Of a stretch of 64,000 nucleotides of DNA, positions 35,836-44,512 are shown in pieces. Below the pieces are notes generated by a model. That model ran no database searches, was not told where the DNA came from, and saw only the letters and a program-made list of their open reading frames with translations. Every line of letters begins with the position of its first letter. Position 1 is the stretch's first letter. The DNA lies in contig NZ_PYGJ01000003.1 in NCBI RefSeq assembly GCF_003014475.1, forward strand, positions 62,001-126,000, in the 5' to 3' direction. The stretch comes from Shimia abyssi. GTDB taxonomy: Bacteria > Pseudomonadota > Alphaproteobacteria > Rhodobacterales > Rhodobacteraceae. The position numbers and the translations under genes are program-made.

Positions 35836-36725
35836 TTACCTCCTTTGAGCAGCTTAAAGGCATCTCCGAAGGCGTCGAGCGCGGCGGCGGGCAGGACAAC
35901 GGTTTGGTTGCCTTCGCTGGTGCCCAGGGCGCTGAGGGCTTCGACCTGTTTGAGTGCGACCTGGTATTGCGCGGCGGCAAGCCCGTTTTCCTTGATTGCG
36001 GCGGCGACGACAGAGGTGGCGTAGGCCTCGGCATCTGCGGACACGCGGCGGGCCTTGGCGGTTTGCTCGGCGGCGTAAAGCTCGGCGTCGGCGTTGAGTT
36101 CGACGGCGCGTTTGGCGCCTTCGGCCTCGGTCACCTGCGCACGGCGGGCGCGTTCTGCGTTAAGCTGTTGCAGCATCGCTTCGCGGGTGGCGAGATCAAG
36201 GTTCACGTCAAGGATTTCGGCGCGGGTGACTTCGATGCCCCAATCGTCCACTGCGTCTTCGACGGCGGTTTTGATTGTGGTGATCAGTTGCGAGCGGTTG
36301 GACTGCACCTCGTCCAGATCCATCTTGCCGATCTCAGCGCGAACAATCCCGGCCACAGTGGTGGCGATGGCGGCGTCGGCGTCGCGGATGCGGTACACGG
36401 TCTTCTCTGGCTCGGTGATGCGGTAGAACACGGAGGTTTCGACCTGAACCAGCACGTTATCCTTAGTGATTGCGTCCTGCGAGGCTGTAGGGAGCTGGCG
36501 TTCCAGGATCGAGATTTTGTGGCGGGCGACATCGAGGAAGGGCACGATAAAGTTTATGCCAGGTCCGAGCACGGCGTGCAGACGGCCAAATCGTTCGATC
36601 ACGAATTTCTCGGATTGGGGCACGATGCGAATGCCCTTGAGGATGATGATCACGAGGAAAATCGCCGCAAGGACCAGAACAAGATTGGCGGATAACAGGT
36701 CTAGGATGAAGTCTTCCGACATCAA
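35832..36725 (-). CDS. SPFH/Band 7 (stomatin, QmcA-type) membrane protein
   Basis: The 297-residue product has an N-terminal membrane helix (LLSANLVLVLAAIFLVIIILKG) followed by the Band 7 domain (RIVPQSEKFVIERFGRLHAVLGPGINFIVPFLD) and a long Ala/Glu-rich coiled coil (LNADAELYAAEQTAKARRVS). It should form oligomers at the inner membrane, like QmcA/YbbK, working with the NfeD gene that overlaps it. AACGGAGC lies 8 bases before the ATG. A perfect GTATAC-TACA-GTATAC repeat lies 14-29 bases upstream of the start. Confidence 0.92.
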   Translation of the reverse strand: MMSEDFILDLLSANLVLVLAAIFLVIIILKGIRIVPQSEKFVIERFGRLHAVLGPGINFIVPFLDVARHKISILERQLPTASQDAITKDNVLVQVETSVFYRITEPEKTVYRIRDADAAIATTVAGIVRAEIGKMDLDEVQSNRSQLITTIKTAVEDAVDDWGIEVTRAEILDVNLDLATREAMLQQLNAERARRAQVTEAEGAKRAVELNADAELYAAEQTAKARRVSADAEAYATSVVAAAIKENGLAAAQYQVALKQVEALSALGTSEGNQTVVLPAAALDAFGDAFKLLKGGK

Positions 36726-36738
36726 AAGCTCCGTTTTA

Positions 36739-36754
36739 GTATACTACAGTATAC
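36739..36754 (-). promoter_or_regulatory. GTATAC inverted repeat upstream of the SPFH-NfeD pair
   Basis: Two GTATAC hexamers are separated by four bases, and each hexamer is its own palindrome. The site lies 14-29 bases before the SPFH gene start and would overlap its promoter. GntR- and TetR-type regulators use sites of similar shape. The cognate regulator is not adjacent. Confidence 0.45.
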
Positions 36755-36851
36755 AAATTGTGGTTGAATCGCTTATTTTCAAGTCTGGTATGTCGCGAAA
36801 TGGCCGGGCTGTCTTGTAGAATCTTACGGTAAGGCTGGACTATTTGTTGGG

Positions 36852-38054
36852 TCAGGGGCTTTGGGTTTGGCCGCGTCTGCGGCGTAGCCAGTTCAGGTAT
36901 TCATGGGTTAAAGCGCCGAGAGCATAGAGCGCGGCGATGCAGGTAAAGGCGAGGGACGGACCGGCCTGAGTGATCAGGATCAGAAGGATCGGGGTGCCCA
37001 GAAGGTTGCCAATATTGCCCATCTGAGCCAGTGCGCCATTGGCCAGTGCACGGGTTTCAAGTGATGAGTTGAGCTGTGGAACGGCGGCGAAGGTTGCGCC
37101 CTGAACCAACCCAAGTGTCGCAAAGAGTGCAACGGCGACCACGCCGACCGGCATGCCAAGCGGCAACAGGCAAAGCACCAGCACGGAGAGGCAAAAGCCG
37201 AGGGAGACCACGCGGACAGCTGTGATGCGGGTCAGCAAGAGGGGGACGCAGACGAGGGAAACGAGGATACTGGCCAGCGGCATTGCGCCGACAATTGCGG
37301 TGCGGGTATCGGTGGGTAGGAGCGGGGGCAACAAGGTGAGGAGCGAGACAAATGTCAGCGTGTAAAACACCCACCCCAGCGACGCCGCAGACACATAGGG
37401 CGAGCTGTAGGACTGAACGTGTTGGCGCGAGATGTTGCGAACGGACAGCGGAGGGCGGTCCGCGCCCTGCACTTTTCCGGCGTGAAGCGGCGCACCTTTT
37501 AGGATCAGGAACAGAGCGATGGCGAGCGCGGCCATGGCGCTGGCATGAGACAGGAACAGGGCTTCAAGCCCCGACGATTGTGTCAGCGGCAAGCCGAGCC
37601 AAGCTGTTAAGGCGAAGCTGACGCCGAAGAAGGTGCTCCAAAGGGAAAGCGCCGCGCCGCGCAGGCGATCCGGGCTGATCTGGGCGATCAGTGTCGGTGC
37701 GGCGACGACGATACCAAGATGAGACAGACCTTCGATCAGGCGAGCGAGCATCATCAGAGGCAGCGCAGGCAGCGTGGCCTGCCAAAGCGAACAGGCCGCC
37801 CCCAGACAGAGCGCGGCGATAAGGATGCGAAAGCTGCCAATGTGACCCGCCAAGGTACCCGCGACCATACCAAACACGGCCCCAAGCGCGCTGATCAGGG
37901 TCAGGAGCCATCCGATAGAGGCCCCTGCATTTGGGTAGGTGGCCTGAACAAGATCAAAGGGTACTGCGATTTTGGAAAACTGCGCAGCGGCTGTCAGCCC
38001 TGCGATCCACAGCAGGAAGATGGCAAACAGAGACATTTTGTACGAAAGGCGCAT
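36852..38054 (-). CDS. Major facilitator superfamily transporter
   Basis: The 400-residue product has 12 predicted membrane helices. The MFS loop between helices 2 and 3 is present in weak form ([20 protein letters not shown]), and [19 protein letters not shown] sequence ([20 protein letters not shown]) marks the helix 4-5 region, as in CynX/NimT or efflux-type MFS proteins. The substrate cannot be inferred. It is transcribed alone and diverges from tgt with about 150 bases between the starts. Confidence 0.88.
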   Translation of the reverse strand: MRLSYKMSLFAIFLLWIAGLTAAAQFSKIAVPFDLVQATYPNAGASIGWLLTLISALGAVFGMVAGTLAGHIGSFRILIAALCLGAACSLWQATLPALPLMMLARLIEGLSHLGIVVAAPTLIAQISPDRLRGAALSLWSTFFGVSFALTAWLGLPLTQSSGLEALFLSHASAMAALAIALFLILKGAPLHAGKVQGADRPPLSVRNISRQHVQSYSSPYVSAASLGWVFYTLTFVSLLTLLPPLLPTDTRTAIVGAMPLASILVSLVCVPLLLTRITAVRVVSLGFCLSVLVLCLLPLGMPVGVVAVALFATLGLVQGATFAAVPQLNSSLETRALANGALAQMGNIGNLLGTPILLILITQAGPSLAFTCIAALYALGALTHEYLNWLRRRRGQTQSP

Positions 38055-38207
38055 GGTGCCAGTGTTAGAGGAGAAAACGGAACGCCACCATGGCCGTTTG
38101 AACCGTTAACGCGCGGGCAGGTCGTGAAATTGATGGCGCGGGCTTGGCAAGGGACAGCAATTGGCGCAAAAGGCTGCGATCAGCAAAAACTGCGGGATAC
38201 TATGGGC

Positions 38208-39338
38208 ATGTCGAGTAAGGTTTCCTTTGAGCTAAAGGCAACAGATGGTGCTGCGCGCACGGGCGTTATCAATACGCCACGCGGAGATATTTGCACGCCG
38301 GCGTTTATGCCCGTTGGGACAGCGGCGACAGTAAAAGCGATGATGCCCGAAAGCGTGCGCGCCACGGGCGCAGATATTTTGCTGGGCAATACGTATCATT
38401 TGATGCTGCGCCCGACGGCGGAGCGGATTGACCGGCTGGGTGGCTTGCACAAGTTCATGAACTGGGAGCGGCCCATTCTGACGGATTCGGGCGGGTTTCA
38501 GGTGATGTCGCTGGCGGGTTTGCGCAAGCTGACCGAAGAAGGCGTGACGTTCAAAAGTCATATCGACGGGTCCAAACACGCGCTGACACCAGAGCGCTCG
38601 ATGGAGATACAGCGGCTGCTGGGCAGTGACATCGTGATGTGCTTTGACGAATGCCCCGCGCTGCCTGCTGATCGGGCGCGGATAGCTGAATCGATGCGGT
38701 TGAGTATGCGGTGGGCCAAACGATCAAAGGACGCGTTTGGCGACCGGCCCGGACATGCGCTGTTTGGGATCATGCAGGGTGGGCTTGAGTCGGATCTGCG
38801 CGAAGAGAGCGCGGAGGCGCTGAAAGAGATCGGGTTTGATGGCTATGCCGTGGGTGGTCTGGCCGTGGGCGAGGGGCAGGAGGCGATGTTCGATTGTCTT
38901 GACTATGCACCCGGCTACCTGCCAGAGGACAAGCCGCGCTATTTGATGGGGGTTGGCAAACCGGATGACATCGTGGGCGCGGTCAAGCGCGGCATTGATA
39001 TGATGGATTGCGTATTGCCGTCGCGATCTGGCCGCACGGGACAGGTGTTTACCCGGCACGGTGTGGTCAACATCAAAAACGCGCGGCACTCGGATGATCC
39101 GCGGCCATTAGACGAGGCGTGCAATTGCCCGGCCTGTACCAATTATAGCCGGGCCTATCTGCATCATGTGTTCCGCTCTAACGAGATGATCTCGGGGATG
39201 CTGTTGACGTGGCATAACCTGCACTATTTCCAAGAAATCATGGACGGTATGCGCACCGCGATTGCGGCAGGTTCCTTTGCGGCATGGGAGGCTGATTTCC
39301 ATGCTGGACGCGCATCGGGCGATATTGAGCCAGTTTAA
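38208..39338 (+). CDS. tgt: tRNA-guanine (queuine) transglycosylase
   Basis: Tgt exchanges guanine 34 of GUN-anticodon tRNAs for preQ1 in queuosine synthesis. The 376-residue product has [10 protein letters not shown], the catalytic aspartate region [13 protein letters not shown], and the zinc site [16 protein letters not shown]. Start [14 protein letters not shown] at 38208 matches the family; the upstream frame overlaps the MFS gene. tRNA-Asp(GTC), a natural substrate type, is encoded twice in this window. A DMT transporter follows after about 56 bases on the same strand. Confidence 0.95.
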   Translation: MSSKVSFELKATDGAARTGVINTPRGDICTPAFMPVGTAATVKAMMPESVRATGADILLGNTYHLMLRPTAERIDRLGGLHKFMNWERPILTDSGGFQVMSLAGLRKLTEEGVTFKSHIDGSKHALTPERSMEIQRLLGSDIVMCFDECPALPADRARIAESMRLSMRWAKRSKDAFGDRPGHALFGIMQGGLESDLREESAEALKEIGFDGYAVGGLAVGEGQEAMFDCLDYAPGYLPEDKPRYLMGVGKPDDIVGAVKRGIDMMDCVLPSRSGRTGQVFTRHGVVNIKNARHSDDPRPLDEACNCPACTNYSRAYLHHVFRSNEMISGMLLTWHNLHYFQEIMDGMRTAIAAGSFAAWEADFHAGRASGDIEPV

Positions 39339-39394
39339 TTGCGTGTCACATGACCCGATCAAACTGATGCGCGCGGTATATTAAGGGATTGTTG

Positions 39395-40315
39395 ATGCAC
39401 TCTGCTGGTCAACCAACGCGCCGTGGATTGCTGTTCCCCAGTGTCGGCCTGTTTCTGGGCGGCGCGATGTGGGGTGCGATCTGGATACCCATACGCGCCA
39501 TTGAACACGCAGGCCCACAATCGGCTTGGCCCGGCTTCCTTTTATATGTGTGTACGGCGGTTTTGCTGCTGCCTGTCCTCGTTCGGAGCTGGTCGCAGAT
39601 CCGGCAGAATTTCTGGGCGGTTGCATCCTGTGGATTGCTGACGGGCATGGCCTTTAGTTTTTATGCCACCAGCCTGCTTTTGACGGATGTGGTGCGGGCC
39701 ATCCTGTTGTTTTATCTGACGCCGATCTGGGGCACGATTCTGGGCGTGGCGGTATTGAGCGAGCGGTTGACGCTGTGGCGGGCTCTGGCGTTGGTGGCCG
39801 GGTTGGGCGGTTTGCTGGCGGTCTTGTGGGACGGTGGCGGGGTGCCGTGGCCGCGCAATACCGGGGATTGGCTCGCGTTGGCATCGGGTGTGGCCTGGGC
39901 TGCGGGGACGCTGCAACTACATCGCAATCCGTCGATTTCCGTGGGGTCGCAGGTGGTGGCTTTTGCTTGGGGCAGCCTTGTCGTGACTGGTGGATTGATT
40001 GTTGTAACTGGCGACGCCTTAGGCGCGGTGCCGATGCGTTCCGAACTTGGCGCAGCGTTTCCGCTGGTGCTTGCGACGTCGCTGTATATGGTTCCCATGC
40101 TGTTTCTGACGATCTGGCCTGCGCGTTTGTTAACACCGGGGCGCGTTGGGCTTTTGCTGATGAGCGAAGTGATCGTGGCGGTCGGGACGGCGTTCTGGTT
40201 GAGCGGTGAGCCGTTTGGGATGCGCGAAGCGATTGGAACTGTGCTTATCCTGTCATCGGCGTTGATTGAGGTTTTGGGGCCGGTTTTTGGCCAGCGTAAG
40301 CGCAGGGTTCAATAA
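39395..40315 (+). CDS. EamA-type DMT transporter
   Basis: The 306-residue product has ten predicted membrane helices in two EamA repeats. Recognisable pieces are FLGGAMWGAIWIPIRAIE at the start of the first and WLALASGVAWAAGTLQLHR at the start of the second. Family members export amino acids, nucleosides or other metabolites; the substrate is unknown. ATG 39395 is chosen over two TTG codons immediately upstream; AGGGATTG provides the ribosome site. Nothing links it functionally to tgt or lon. Confidence 0.88.
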   Translation: MHSAGQPTRRGLLFPSVGLFLGGAMWGAIWIPIRAIEHAGPQSAWPGFLLYVCTAVLLLPVLVRSWSQIRQNFWAVASCGLLTGMAFSFYATSLLLTDVVRAILLFYLTPIWGTILGVAVLSERLTLWRALALVAGLGGLLAVLWDGGGVPWPRNTGDWLALASGVAWAAGTLQLHRNPSISVGSQVVAFAWGSLVVTGGLIVVTGDALGAVPMRSELGAAFPLVLATSLYMVPMLFLTIWPARLLTPGRVGLLLMSEVIVAVGTAFWLSGEPFGMREAIGTVLILSSALIEVLGPVFGQRKRRVQ

Positions 40316-40479
40316 ATTTTTGCGTTTCGAGGGCGCCGGTTGAGGGCCAAGTTTTAGGCAATACAAATACGTGTCAGCGTCAAAAAGTTATGAATTGGCA
40401 AGAAACCGTTAACTGGACCTGAAAGGCCGCTTGCACCCCGCCGCGCGCAAAGGCATGGTAAGCGCCACCATCGGAGCAG

Positions 40480-40507
40480 GTTGAAATTGGCGCGTTGCGT
40501 CCCCAAC
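40480..40507 (+). promoter_or_regulatory. Candidate heat-shock (sigma-32) promoter for lon
   Basis: GTTGAA at 40480-40485 and CCCCAAC at 40501-40507, with 15 bases between, approximate the CTTGAA-N13-17-CCCCAT pattern of RpoH promoters. It lies about 80 bases upstream of the lon start, in a 272-base gap that is otherwise featureless. Family knowledge that lon is a heat-shock gene supports it; the match is imperfect in both boxes. Confidence 0.4.
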
Positions 40508-40587
40508 TCAAGTCTCCGGGAAACGGAAACGGCCATTGGTTGCCTCAAGCGGGACCAGCGCCGTTTTGCCAAGAACAAGGAAAGAGC

Positions 40588-42993
40588 ATGCAAGAGCCTC
40601 TTAACACATCCTATCCTGTCCTGCCGCTGCGCGACATTGTCGTGTTTCCGCATATGATCGTGCCGCTGTTTGTCGGGCGAGAAAAATCGGTACGTGCGCT
40701 GGAAGAAGTGATGGCGGATGACAAGCAAATCCTGCTGTCCAGCCAGATTGATCCCAGCGAGGATGATCCGGCTGAAGACGGAATTTATCGATCTGGCGTT
40801 TTGGCCAATGTGTTGCAGCTGTTGAAACTGCCCGACGGCACCGTAAAGGTGCTGGTTGAGGGTCAGAGCCGCGTCAAGATCACAGAGTTCATTGAAAACG
40901 AAGAGTTTTTCGAGGCAAGCGCCGAATATGTGAACGAGATGCCGGGCGACGCGGCCACCATTGAAGCGCTGTTGCGCACGGTGGCGGACGAGTTTGAGCG
41001 CTATGCTAAAGTGAAGAAAAACATCCCCGAGGAAGCTATGTCAGCCGTCGCCGAGAGCGAAGAATCCGCCCGTTTGGCGGATCTTGTTGCGGGGCATCTG
41101 GGCATTGAAGTGGCGCAGAAGCAGGAGCTGCTCGAAACGCTGTCTGTCAGCGAGCGTCTGGAGAAGGTTTATGGCCTGATGCAGGGCGAGATGAGCGTTT
41201 TGCAGGTCGAGAAAAAGATCAAGACGCGCGTCAAATCTCAGATGGAGAAGACCCAGCGCGAATATTATCTGAATGAGCAGATGAAGGCCATTCAGAAGGA
41301 GCTGGGTGACGGCGAAGAGGGCGAAGGCGAGATTGCTGAGCTGGAAGAAAAGATCGGTAAGACCAAGCTGAGCAAAGAAGCGCAGGAAAAGGCCGAAGCC
41401 GAGCTGAAAAAGCTCAAGAACATGTCACCAATGAGCGCCGAAGCCACCGTGGTGCGCAACTATCTGGATTGGATGCTGTCCATTCCATGGAACAAGAAGG
41501 GCCGGGTCAAGAAAGACCTGAACAAAGCCCAGCTTGTGCTGGATGACGATCACTTTGGTCTGGAAAAGGTCAAGGAACGCATTGTTGAGTACCTGGCTGT
41601 GCAACAGCGGTCAGCCAAACTCAAGGGACCGATCCTGTGCCTTGTGGGTCCTCCGGGTGTGGGTAAGACCAGCTTGGGCAAATCGGTTGCCAAGGCAACG
41701 GGGCGTGAATTTATCCGCATCTCGCTGGGGGGCGTGCGTGACGAGAGCGAAATTCGCGGACACCGTCGGACCTATATCGGGTCGATGCCGGGCAAGATCA
41801 TTCAAGCTTTGAAAAAGGCCAAGACGACAAACCCGCTCATCCTGCTCGATGAGATCGACAAGATGGGGCAGGATTTCCGGGGTGATCCGGCATCTGCGAT
41901 GCTGGAAGTTCTGGATCCAGAACAGAACGGCACGTTTGTGGATCACTATCTGGAGGTCGAATATGACCTGAGCAACGTGATGTTCCTAACCACGGCGAAC
42001 AGCTATAACATGCCGGGTCCGTTGCTGGACCGGATGGAGATCATACCGCTGGCGGGTTACACCGAGGACGAAAAACGCGAGATTGCCAAGCAGCATCTGA
42101 TCGACAAACAGATCAAGAACCACGGCCTGAAAAAGGGCGAATTCTCGATTGATGACGAGGCGTTGCAGGAAATGATCCGCACCTATACTCGCGAGGCGGG
42201 AGTGCGGAACCTTGAGCGTGAGCTGGCCAAGCTGACCCGTAAGGCGGTCACGCAGATCGTGCGGGGCGCGGCGGAAACGGTCGAGGTGAACGCGGACAAT
42301 CTTGATGATTTTCTGGGTGTGAAGAAGTTCCGGTATGGGCTTGCCGAACAGGACGATCAGGTGGGTGTTGTCACCGGCCTCGCGTGGACCAGCGTTGGCG
42401 GTGATCTGCTGCATATCGAGGCGCTGAAGCTGCCCGGTAAAGGGCGGATGAAGACCACCGGTAAGTTGGGCGATGTGATGAAGGAGTCGATTGATGCGGC
42501 GTCTTCTTATGTACGCTCGATTTCGCCAAAGATCGGAGTAAAGCCGCCGAAATTTGACAAGATCGATATCCACGTGCACGTGCCCGACGGCGCAACACCC
42601 AAGGACGGACCGAGTGCTGGTCTGGCGATGGTGACGTCGATTGTGTCTGTGCTGACCGGAATTCCGGTGCGCAAGGATATCGCGATGACCGGCGAGGTTT
42701 CCTTGCGCGGGAATGCGATGCCGATTGGCGGCCTGAAGGAAAAACTGCTTGCGGCGCTGCGCGGTGGAATCAAGACGGTTCTGATCCCGCAAGAGAACGA
42801 AAAGGATCTCGCTGAGATCCCTGACAATGTGAAAGAAGGGCTGGACATCATCCCGGTCACACATGTGTCCGAAGTTCTCAAGCTGGCGCTCGTGGCTGAG
42901 CCAGAGGCAATCGATTGGGACGAAGCCGCCGAGGAAGCAGCAGCGGCAGCTGCGCTGACAGCGGATAAATCGACCGGTGCAACCGCGCACTGA
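40588..42993 (+). CDS. lon: ATP-dependent Lon protease
   Basis: This 801-residue hexameric AAA+ protease degrades misfolded and regulatory proteins. The N-terminal substrate domain starts YPVLPLRDIVVFPHMIVPLF. The ATPase has Walker A GPPGVGKTSLGK and Walker B ILLDEIDKMG. The serine-lysine dyad is S676 in PKDGPSAGLAM and K719 in GGLKEKLLAALRGG. The C-terminus is an Ala/Glu-rich tail. ATG 40588 follows AAGGAAAGAGC. Upstream there is a heat-shock-like promoter; downstream lies a strong terminator, so it is monocistronic. Confidence 0.97.
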   Translation: MQEPLNTSYPVLPLRDIVVFPHMIVPLFVGREKSVRALEEVMADDKQILLSSQIDPSEDDPAEDGIYRSGVLANVLQLLKLPDGTVKVLVEGQSRVKITEFIENEEFFEASAEYVNEMPGDAATIEALLRTVADEFERYAKVKKNIPEEAMSAVAESEESARLADLVAGHLGIEVAQKQELLETLSVSERLEKVYGLMQGEMSVLQVEKKIKTRVKSQMEKTQREYYLNEQMKAIQKELGDGEEGEGEIAELEEKIGKTKLSKEAQEKAEAELKKLKNMSPMSAEATVVRNYLDWMLSIPWNKKGRVKKDLNKAQLVLDDDHFGLEKVKERIVEYLAVQQRSAKLKGPILCLVGPPGVGKTSLGKSVAKATGREFIRISLGGVRDESEIRGHRRTYIGSMPGKIIQALKKAKTTNPLILLDEIDKMGQDFRGDPASAMLEVLDPEQNGTFVDHYLEVEYDLSNVMFLTTANSYNMPGPLLDRMEIIPLAGYTEDEKREIAKQHLIDKQIKNHGLKKGEFSIDDEALQEMIRTYTREAGVRNLERELAKLTRKAVTQIVRGAAETVEVNADNLDDFLGVKKFRYGLAEQDDQVGVVTGLAWTSVGGDLLHIEALKLPGKGRMKTTGKLGDVMKESIDAASSYVRSISPKIGVKPPKFDKIDIHVHVPDGATPKDGPSAGLAMVTSIVSVLTGIPVRKDIAMTGEVSLRGNAMPIGGLKEKLLAALRGGIKTVLIPQENEKDLAEIPDNVKEGLDIIPVTHVSEVLKLALVAEPEAIDWDEAAEEAAAAAALTADKSTGATAH

Positions 42994-43015
42994 TCTGGTT
43001 TCGAACTTGAGTTTG

Positions 43016-43051
43016 GCACGCCCCGGCATTGTCTGGGGCGTGCTTGTTTTT
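43016..43051 (+). terminator. Terminator after lon
   Basis: The nine-base stem GCACGCCCC/GGGGCGTGC (43016-43024, 43035-43043) is followed by TTGTTTTT. Confidence 0.88.
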
Positions 43052-43165
43052 GGCGCTGCATATTGTGGCTGAGGGTGCCGTATCTCCGAGATTTTGTAGA
43101 AGAAACTGGTATTTTTGGGGTTTGCCTGCTAAGTTGAAAAAAACAAAGCAGATCGAGAGGGCCCC

Positions 43166-43579
43166 ATGTCGAGCACCACAAAGACGTCAAAAGTCCGAAA
43201 GGCGACGACGAGTCCAAAAGCGGCTTCTTTGGCAAGCAGGAGCGCGAGCGCGAAGTCGGTCGATACGGCGGTTGTCGTGTCTGAAACGGTAGATGTGGTC
43301 GCCGGCCCTGAATTGAAGAAGCCGGAGCTGATTGATCTGGTGGTGGAACGGTCCGGCATCAAGAAACGGTTTGCCAAGCCAACCATCGAAGCGGCGCTGG
43401 CCGTTTTGGGAGAAGCGCTGGCGGAAGGGCGCACGCTGAACCTCAAGCCGATGGGAAAAGCCAAGGTGCAGAAAAGCAAGGAAATTGCCCGTGGGCGGGT
43501 GTTGTCTTTACGGATGCGTCAGCAAAATGCCGCGGGAACAGAAAGCGATAGTGACCCTCTTGCAGAGGCTGCGGAGTAG
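43166..43579 (+). CDS. HU-family DNA-binding protein with N-terminal extension
   Basis: The 137-residue product has a Ser/Lys/Ala-rich N-terminal tail of about 45 residues (MSSTTKTSKVRKATTSPKAA) and then an HU-like core (LKKPELIDLVVERSGIKKRFAKPTIEAALAVLGEAL, split here only for description). The beta-arm segment GRTLNLKPMGKAKVQKSKEI lacks the canonical RNP-type arm tip, so the arm is short or divergent. Extended HU-like proteins of this kind occur in Rhodobacterales next to lon. It should bind DNA as a dimer and help organise the nucleoid. AGAGGGCCCC precedes the ATG. It ends 19 bases before tRNA-Val. Confidence 0.88.
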   Translation: MSSTTKTSKVRKATTSPKAASLASRSASAKSVDTAVVVSETVDVVAGPELKKPELIDLVVERSGIKKRFAKPTIEAALAVLGEALAEGRTLNLKPMGKAKVQKSKEIARGRVLSLRMRQQNAAGTESDSDPLAEAAE

Positions 43580-43598
43580 CGCTAGATAGCGCCTCACC

Positions 43599-43673
43599 GG
43601 GTGATTAGCTCAGTGGTAGAGCGCTTCGTTCACATCGAAGATGTCAGGAGTTCAAATCTCTTATCACCCACCA
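43599..43673 (+). tRNA. tRNA-Val(CAC)
   Basis: The gene makes a full cloverleaf: acceptor GGGTGAT/ATCACCC, anticodon stem CTTCG/CGAAG with loop TTCACAT (anticodon CAC, codon GUG), T-arm GGAGTTCAAATCTC and an encoded CCA. It is the integration site of the adjacent island: its 3' 59 bases (43615-43673) are repeated perfectly at 46929-46987. Confidence 0.95.
43615..43673 (+). repeat. Left attachment repeat (tRNA-Val 3' end)
   Basis: This 59-base segment is identical to 46929-46987. Identity starts inside the D-arm and ends with the CCA; the flanks differ on both sides. It is the expected left junction (attL) of an integrative element targeting tRNA-Val(CAC). Confidence 0.85.
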
Positions 43674-43745
43674 TTTTCTTCTCGTTCGAAATCAAAGAGT
43701 TGATCTTTGTTCGGTTGATCCGCGCAGTTCGCTGTAAACCGGTTC

Positions 43746-43763
43746 CGCTGCAAATCCGCTGCA
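43746..43763 (+). repeat. 18-base element inside the left island end
   Basis: CGCTGCA-AATC-CGCTGCA, itself a direct repeat of CGCTGCA, recurs exactly at 46759-46776 near the right end. It could be an arm-type recombinase site or excisionase site. Confidence 0.5.
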
Positions 43764-43796
43764 CTGATTGCCCGCCAACCAGCGGAGAAGGCACCA

Positions 43797-43940
43797 GTGG
43801 CAAGTATCTTGAGGCGTCCAAGCGGAAAGTGGCAGGCGCAAGTACGTGCAAACGGCACCAGCATTTCAAAGACATTCACCACGAAGAAGGACGCGACGAC
43901 ATGGGCGCGCGACGTCGAGACACAAGCGGAACGGATCAGA
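43797..43940 (+). pseudogene. Tyrosine-recombinase N-terminal remnant
   Basis: About 48 codons read MASILRRPSGKWQAQVRANG and continue SISKTFTTKKDATTWARDVE. This is the AP2-like/arm-binding N-terminus of phage-type integrases. Homology ends near 43940, and no core-binding or catalytic domain follows. It lies 124 bases inside the left repeat and points into the island, the usual place for the element's integrase. The sequence passes directly, in another frame, into an unrelated HEPN-like gene, suggesting a deletion joined the two. Confidence 0.65.
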
Positions 43941-44314
43941 TACAAGAGTTACTTTCGGAGCATTGGGAGAGATTTCGGGAAGAACGTGGTCGAAAAGAAG
44001 AAGAGCTTGTGTATCGGCGAATTCGCGTCGCTCAGAAGATTGTAAAGCGAGCTGAGCGTCTCCTGATCAAAGAACACTTGCGGCCGTTTCGCGACAATTT
44101 CATCGCCCACAATCTCGCGGAAAGCGCTCGCGGCGGTAGGAAGATCAAGATCTTTCTCGGTATGGAAGATCGCGCAATCCAACACGCAAAATGCGCAGTT
44201 GACCTGTTACATCTTGTGTTGAACGGCACCAGCTTCGCTTGGGATGACTTGGAAAAACAACAGAGCCGAAATGCGCTCGAGTTTTGGAGCAATCTCAAAT
44301 ACACCCATACGTAG
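43901..44314 (+). CDS. AbiU2/HEPN-like protein, possibly 5'-truncated
   Basis: The frame from ATG 43901 gives 137 residues. From about residue 14 the sequence is helical and includes YRRIRVAQKIVKRAERLLIK and LRPFRDNFIAHNLAESA. The R64-x5-H70 pair (RDNFIAH) fits the HEPN RX4-6H catalytic motif, in the sequence context of AbiU2-like abortive-infection proteins. AbiU2 relatives are usually longer at the N-terminus, so the start may have been lost at the junction with the integrase remnant. If complete it would be an RNase toxin or antiphage effector. A cognate antitoxin is not evident. The assignment rests on a short motif and general resemblance. Confidence 0.5.
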   Translation: MGARRRDTSGTDQIQELLSEHWERFREERGRKEEELVYRRIRVAQKIVKRAERLLIKEHLRPFRDNFIAHNLAESARGGRKIKIFLGMEDRAIQHAKCAVDLLHLVLNGTSFAWDDLEKQQSRNALEFWSNLKYTHT

Positions 44315-44512
44315 CGCCCATCGTCGACCCCAATTGCGTGTGCAAGCATCCTGGCGAGTATTTGCGTGGGCATCGCGAGATTTTTGGGGTCTTGGTGACG
44401 CTCAGTGACCTTTGTGCGCGATACAGAAACGCCTTTGCGTAGTCGCCAGCAAAAACGTGTGACAGAGTTGTCTGCGCGTGACCCGCAAAGTTGAGGAAAT
44501 GGGAGAATTCGA

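Noticed and set aside
41986-43029. 347-codon minus-strand frame over lon
   Set aside because: Antisense to the Lon ATPase and protease domains.
43601-43900. 5' extension of the HEPN-like frame into tRNA-Val
   Set aside because: The frame is open through the tRNA by chance; this part is antisense-like noise and the out-of-frame shadow of the integrase remnant.
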